A DNA stretch of 6,846 nucleotides. It comes from JAQGHR01 sp031411935 (GTDB lineage Bacteria > Planctomycetota > Planctomycetia > Isosphaerales > Isosphaeraceae). A program made the translations under genes and the position numbers. The notes under the pieces were generated by a model. It ran no database searches, had not been told where the DNA came from, and worked only from the letters and a program-made list of their open reading frames with translations. Positions 5,806 to 6,846 of this stretch are shown piece by piece. Each line of letters begins with the position of its first letter. Positions within the stretch are counted from its first letter, which is position 1. The stretch lies in contig JANOBY010000176.1 of the NCBI GenBank assembly GCA_031411935.1, forward strand, positions 1 through 6,846, given 5' to 3'.

Positions 5806-5854
5806 CCCGGAGCGACTGTTGCGGCGAGGATCGCCCGGCCGATAACCCCCGAGG

Positions 5855-5871
5855 CGTTTCCCCCGGAAACG
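5855..5871. repeat. 17-bp palindrome, copy 3 (CGTTTCC-CCC-GGAAACG)
   Basis: A perfect 7-bp inverted repeat around CCC, the cleanest of the three copies. It lies 63 bp upstream of the parA start. Its GTTTC and GAAAC half-sites match those of bacterial parS (GTTTCACGTGAAAC), but with 5 instead of 4 bases between them. Confidence 0.8.
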
Positions 5872-5921
5872 AGCCGAGGGAACATGCTCCCCCGGCCGTA
5901 GGCCGCGCGGGGGCGTCCTCG

Positions 5922-5925
5922 CGGA
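5922..5925 (+). promoter_or_regulatory. Probable Shine-Dalgarno of parA
   Basis: GGAG within GCGGAG, with 9 bases before the ATG at 5935. The spacing is a little long and the match short, so it is only moderate support for this start; the family's N-terminus (MARTICLLNQKGG) supports it better. Confidence 0.45.
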
Positions 5926-5934
5926 GCCTCTTCG

Positions 5935-6753
5935 ATGGCGAGAACGATCTGCCTGCTCAACCAGAAGGGCGGGGTGGGCAAGACCAGCACGAGCTACCAC
6001 CTGGCGGGGTCGCTCGCCCAGTCCGGCCGCAAGGTCCTGCTGGTGGACAACGACCCGCAGGCCAGCCTGACCCAGGGGTTCTTCGGCCCCGAGGGCATGA
6101 ACGCGATCCCGCCCGAGGCGTCGGTCGCCGCGGTGTACGACCCCGAGGACGAGCCGATCGCCTCGTCGCTCATCCAGCCCACGGGGTTCCCCGGCATTTC
6201 CATCCTGCCGGGATCTCCGGCCCTGGCCGTGTACAACATGATGTCGGTCAAGGAGTGGGGCCGGTCGCAGGAGGGGATGCGTTCGGTCCTGTCCGACGTG
6301 GCCGACCGGTTCGACGTGATCCTGATCGACTGCCCGCCGAACCTGCACCTCTGCTCGGCCGCGGCGCTGATCGCCTCCGACGCGATCGTGATCCCCGTGC
6401 AGGCCGAGGATTTCGGGGCGCAGGGCCTCGGGCCGGTGCGGGCCGCGGTGGCCAGCGTGCAGGGGGGGCCGAACCCCGACATCCGCCTGGCCGGATATCT
6501 GGTGACCATGTACGACAAGCGCCTGGGGATCCACCTGGCCTACGAGGCGAAGCTCCGCGAGATGTTCGGCGAGGACGTGTTCGCGGCGCAGTTCCCGCTG
6601 GCCAAGGACTTCAAGGAGTCGGTGGCCTCGCGGCAGCCGATAGGGTTCTACAAGCCGAAGTCGGCGGCGGCGAAGAGCACGAAAGTCGTGGCCGACGAGC
6701 TCATGGAGCGGCTTGAGCGGATCGCCCTGGACGTGGCGCGGAGGGTCGCATGA
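5935..6753 (+). CDS. parA: ParA/Soj-family partition ATPase
   Basis: A 272-residue deviant-Walker ATPase of the ParA/MinD group. Motifs in order: KGGVGKT (11-17) is the deviant Walker A with the signature Lys11; VDNDPQASLT (37-46) is the A' motif; VILIDCPPN (128-136) is Walker B; VIPVQAEDFGAQG (152-164) is a typical ParA segment. It lacks the N-terminal helix-turn-helix of plasmid ParA type Ia and so resembles the short, Soj-like type that binds DNA nonspecifically as an ATP dimer and is stimulated by ParB. Expected role: segregation of the chromosome origin or of a large plasmid. Its stop overlaps the start of the next, ParB-like gene (ATGA at 6750), the usual parAB arrangement. It is transcribed divergently from lpxA, and two parS-like palindromes lie upstream. 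A related role, such as positioning another cargo, cannot be excluded. Confidence 0.92.
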   Translation: MARTICLLNQKGGVGKTSTSYHLAGSLAQSGRKVLLVDNDPQASLTQGFFGPEGMNAIPPEASVAAVYDPEDEPIASSLIQPTGFPGISILPGSPALAVYNMMSVKEWGRSQEGMRSVLSDVADRFDVILIDCPPNLHLCSAAALIASDAIVIPVQAEDFGAQGLGPVRAAVASVQGGPNPDIRLAGYLVTMYDKRLGIHLAYEAKLREMFGEDVFAAQFPLAKDFKESVASRQPIGFYKPKSAAAKSTKVVADELMERLERIALDVARRVA

Positions 6754-6846
6754 AGATCGCCGACAAGCTGAAGGCCAGCCTCGACGGCAAGATGGCCGAG
6801 TCCATGGGCGACATCAAGGCGGGGCCGGGGGGGCTGCCCGCGGGGT
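6750..6846 (+). CDS. parB: ParB-like protein, N-terminal fragment
   Basis: The ATG at 6750 overlaps the parA stop, and 32 codons are visible before the window ends: MKIADKLKASLDGKMAESMG, then DIKAGPGGLPAG. The short basic and helical start followed by a Gly/Pro/Ala linker is consistent with the N-terminus of planctomycete ParB/Spo0J-type proteins as I remember them. No ParB nuclease (CTPase) domain or helix-turn-helix is reached in this window, so the assignment rests mainly on position after parA. Confidence 0.65.
   Translation, partial: MKIADKLKASLDGKMAESMGDIKAGPGGLPAG

Larger units (their letters stand above)
5683..5934. other. Divergent intergenic region between lpxA and parA
   Basis: This region must hold promoters for both directions, but none stands out; a TA-rich patch near 5698-5710 is the only AT-rich spot. 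It carries two 17-bp palindromes (separate entries) and an imperfect hairpin CGGCC-GTA-GGCCG (5893-5905) flanked by C-runs and G-runs, 30 bp before parA. Words such as GAGACCCCTGTGGAG and the TTCGCC runs at 5766-5779 show no recognised meaning. No small gene is supported. Confidence 0.5.

Noticed and set aside
5789..5871. Canonical parS site
   Set aside because: The half-sites match GTTTC/GAAAC, but the centre is 5 bases and not ACGT. It is reported only as a parS-like palindrome.
3070..5901. A long plus-strand open frame of more than 900 codons across the repeats, GH16 and lpxA
   Set aside because: It is the antisense of two well-identified genes in GC-rich DNA and runs through palindromic repeats. 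It has no recognisable domain.
5662..6534. An N-terminal extension of lpxA over 290 codons across parA
   Set aside because: The extension is antisense to parA and the intergenic region. The LpxA family starts near the TTG at 5661, where a strong SD is present.

Overview
The window is a GC-rich bacterial segment that fits the phylum Planctomycetota, probably Isosphaeraceae or a close relative. The assignment rests on gene content: a DUF1553 C-terminus followed by a Tat-exported DUF1501 protein and a WD40-repeat protein, a set found together many times in planctomycete genomes. It also rests on repeat-rich intergenic DNA. I judged this by reading alone; no database search was run.

Layout. Positions 1-425 hold the 3' end of a DUF1553-type gene, but the first 60 bases do not look like coding sequence in its frame. 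Positions 417-610 are a 7-bp tandem repeat present twice in opposite orientation around a 74-bp spacer; it fills the gap to the DUF1501 gene (628-1917), which overlaps the WD40 gene (1914-2930) by ATGA. Positions 2931-3744 carry no convincing gene and hold a chain of inverted repeats. On the minus strand, lpxA (5661-4861) precedes a secreted family-16 glycoside hydrolase (4713-3745). A divergent region (5662-5934) separates lpxA from a plus-strand parA (5935-6753), which overlaps by ATGA with the first codons of a probable parB that leaves the window at 6846.

How the genes work together. DUF1553, DUF1501 and WD40 form an export-associated module of unknown biochemistry. LpxA starts lipid A synthesis, consistent with a Gram-negative-type envelope. 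The GH16 enzyme probably degrades an external beta-glucan or galactan. ParA and the ParB-like protein would segregate the chromosome or a large replicon.

Best leads. (1) A 17-bp palindrome, CGTTTCC-NNN-GGAAACG, occurs three times, twice just upstream of parAB, and its half-sites resemble parS. (2) The lpxA Shine-Dalgarno lies inside a perfect 6-bp hairpin in front of a TTG start. (3) The inverted heptamer array supplies the stop codon of the DUF1553 gene. (4) The 2.9-3.7 kb gap carries several different inverted repeats, including one with mutually exclusive hairpins. I see no convincing new multi-gene system such as a defence island, CRISPR array or biosynthetic cluster.
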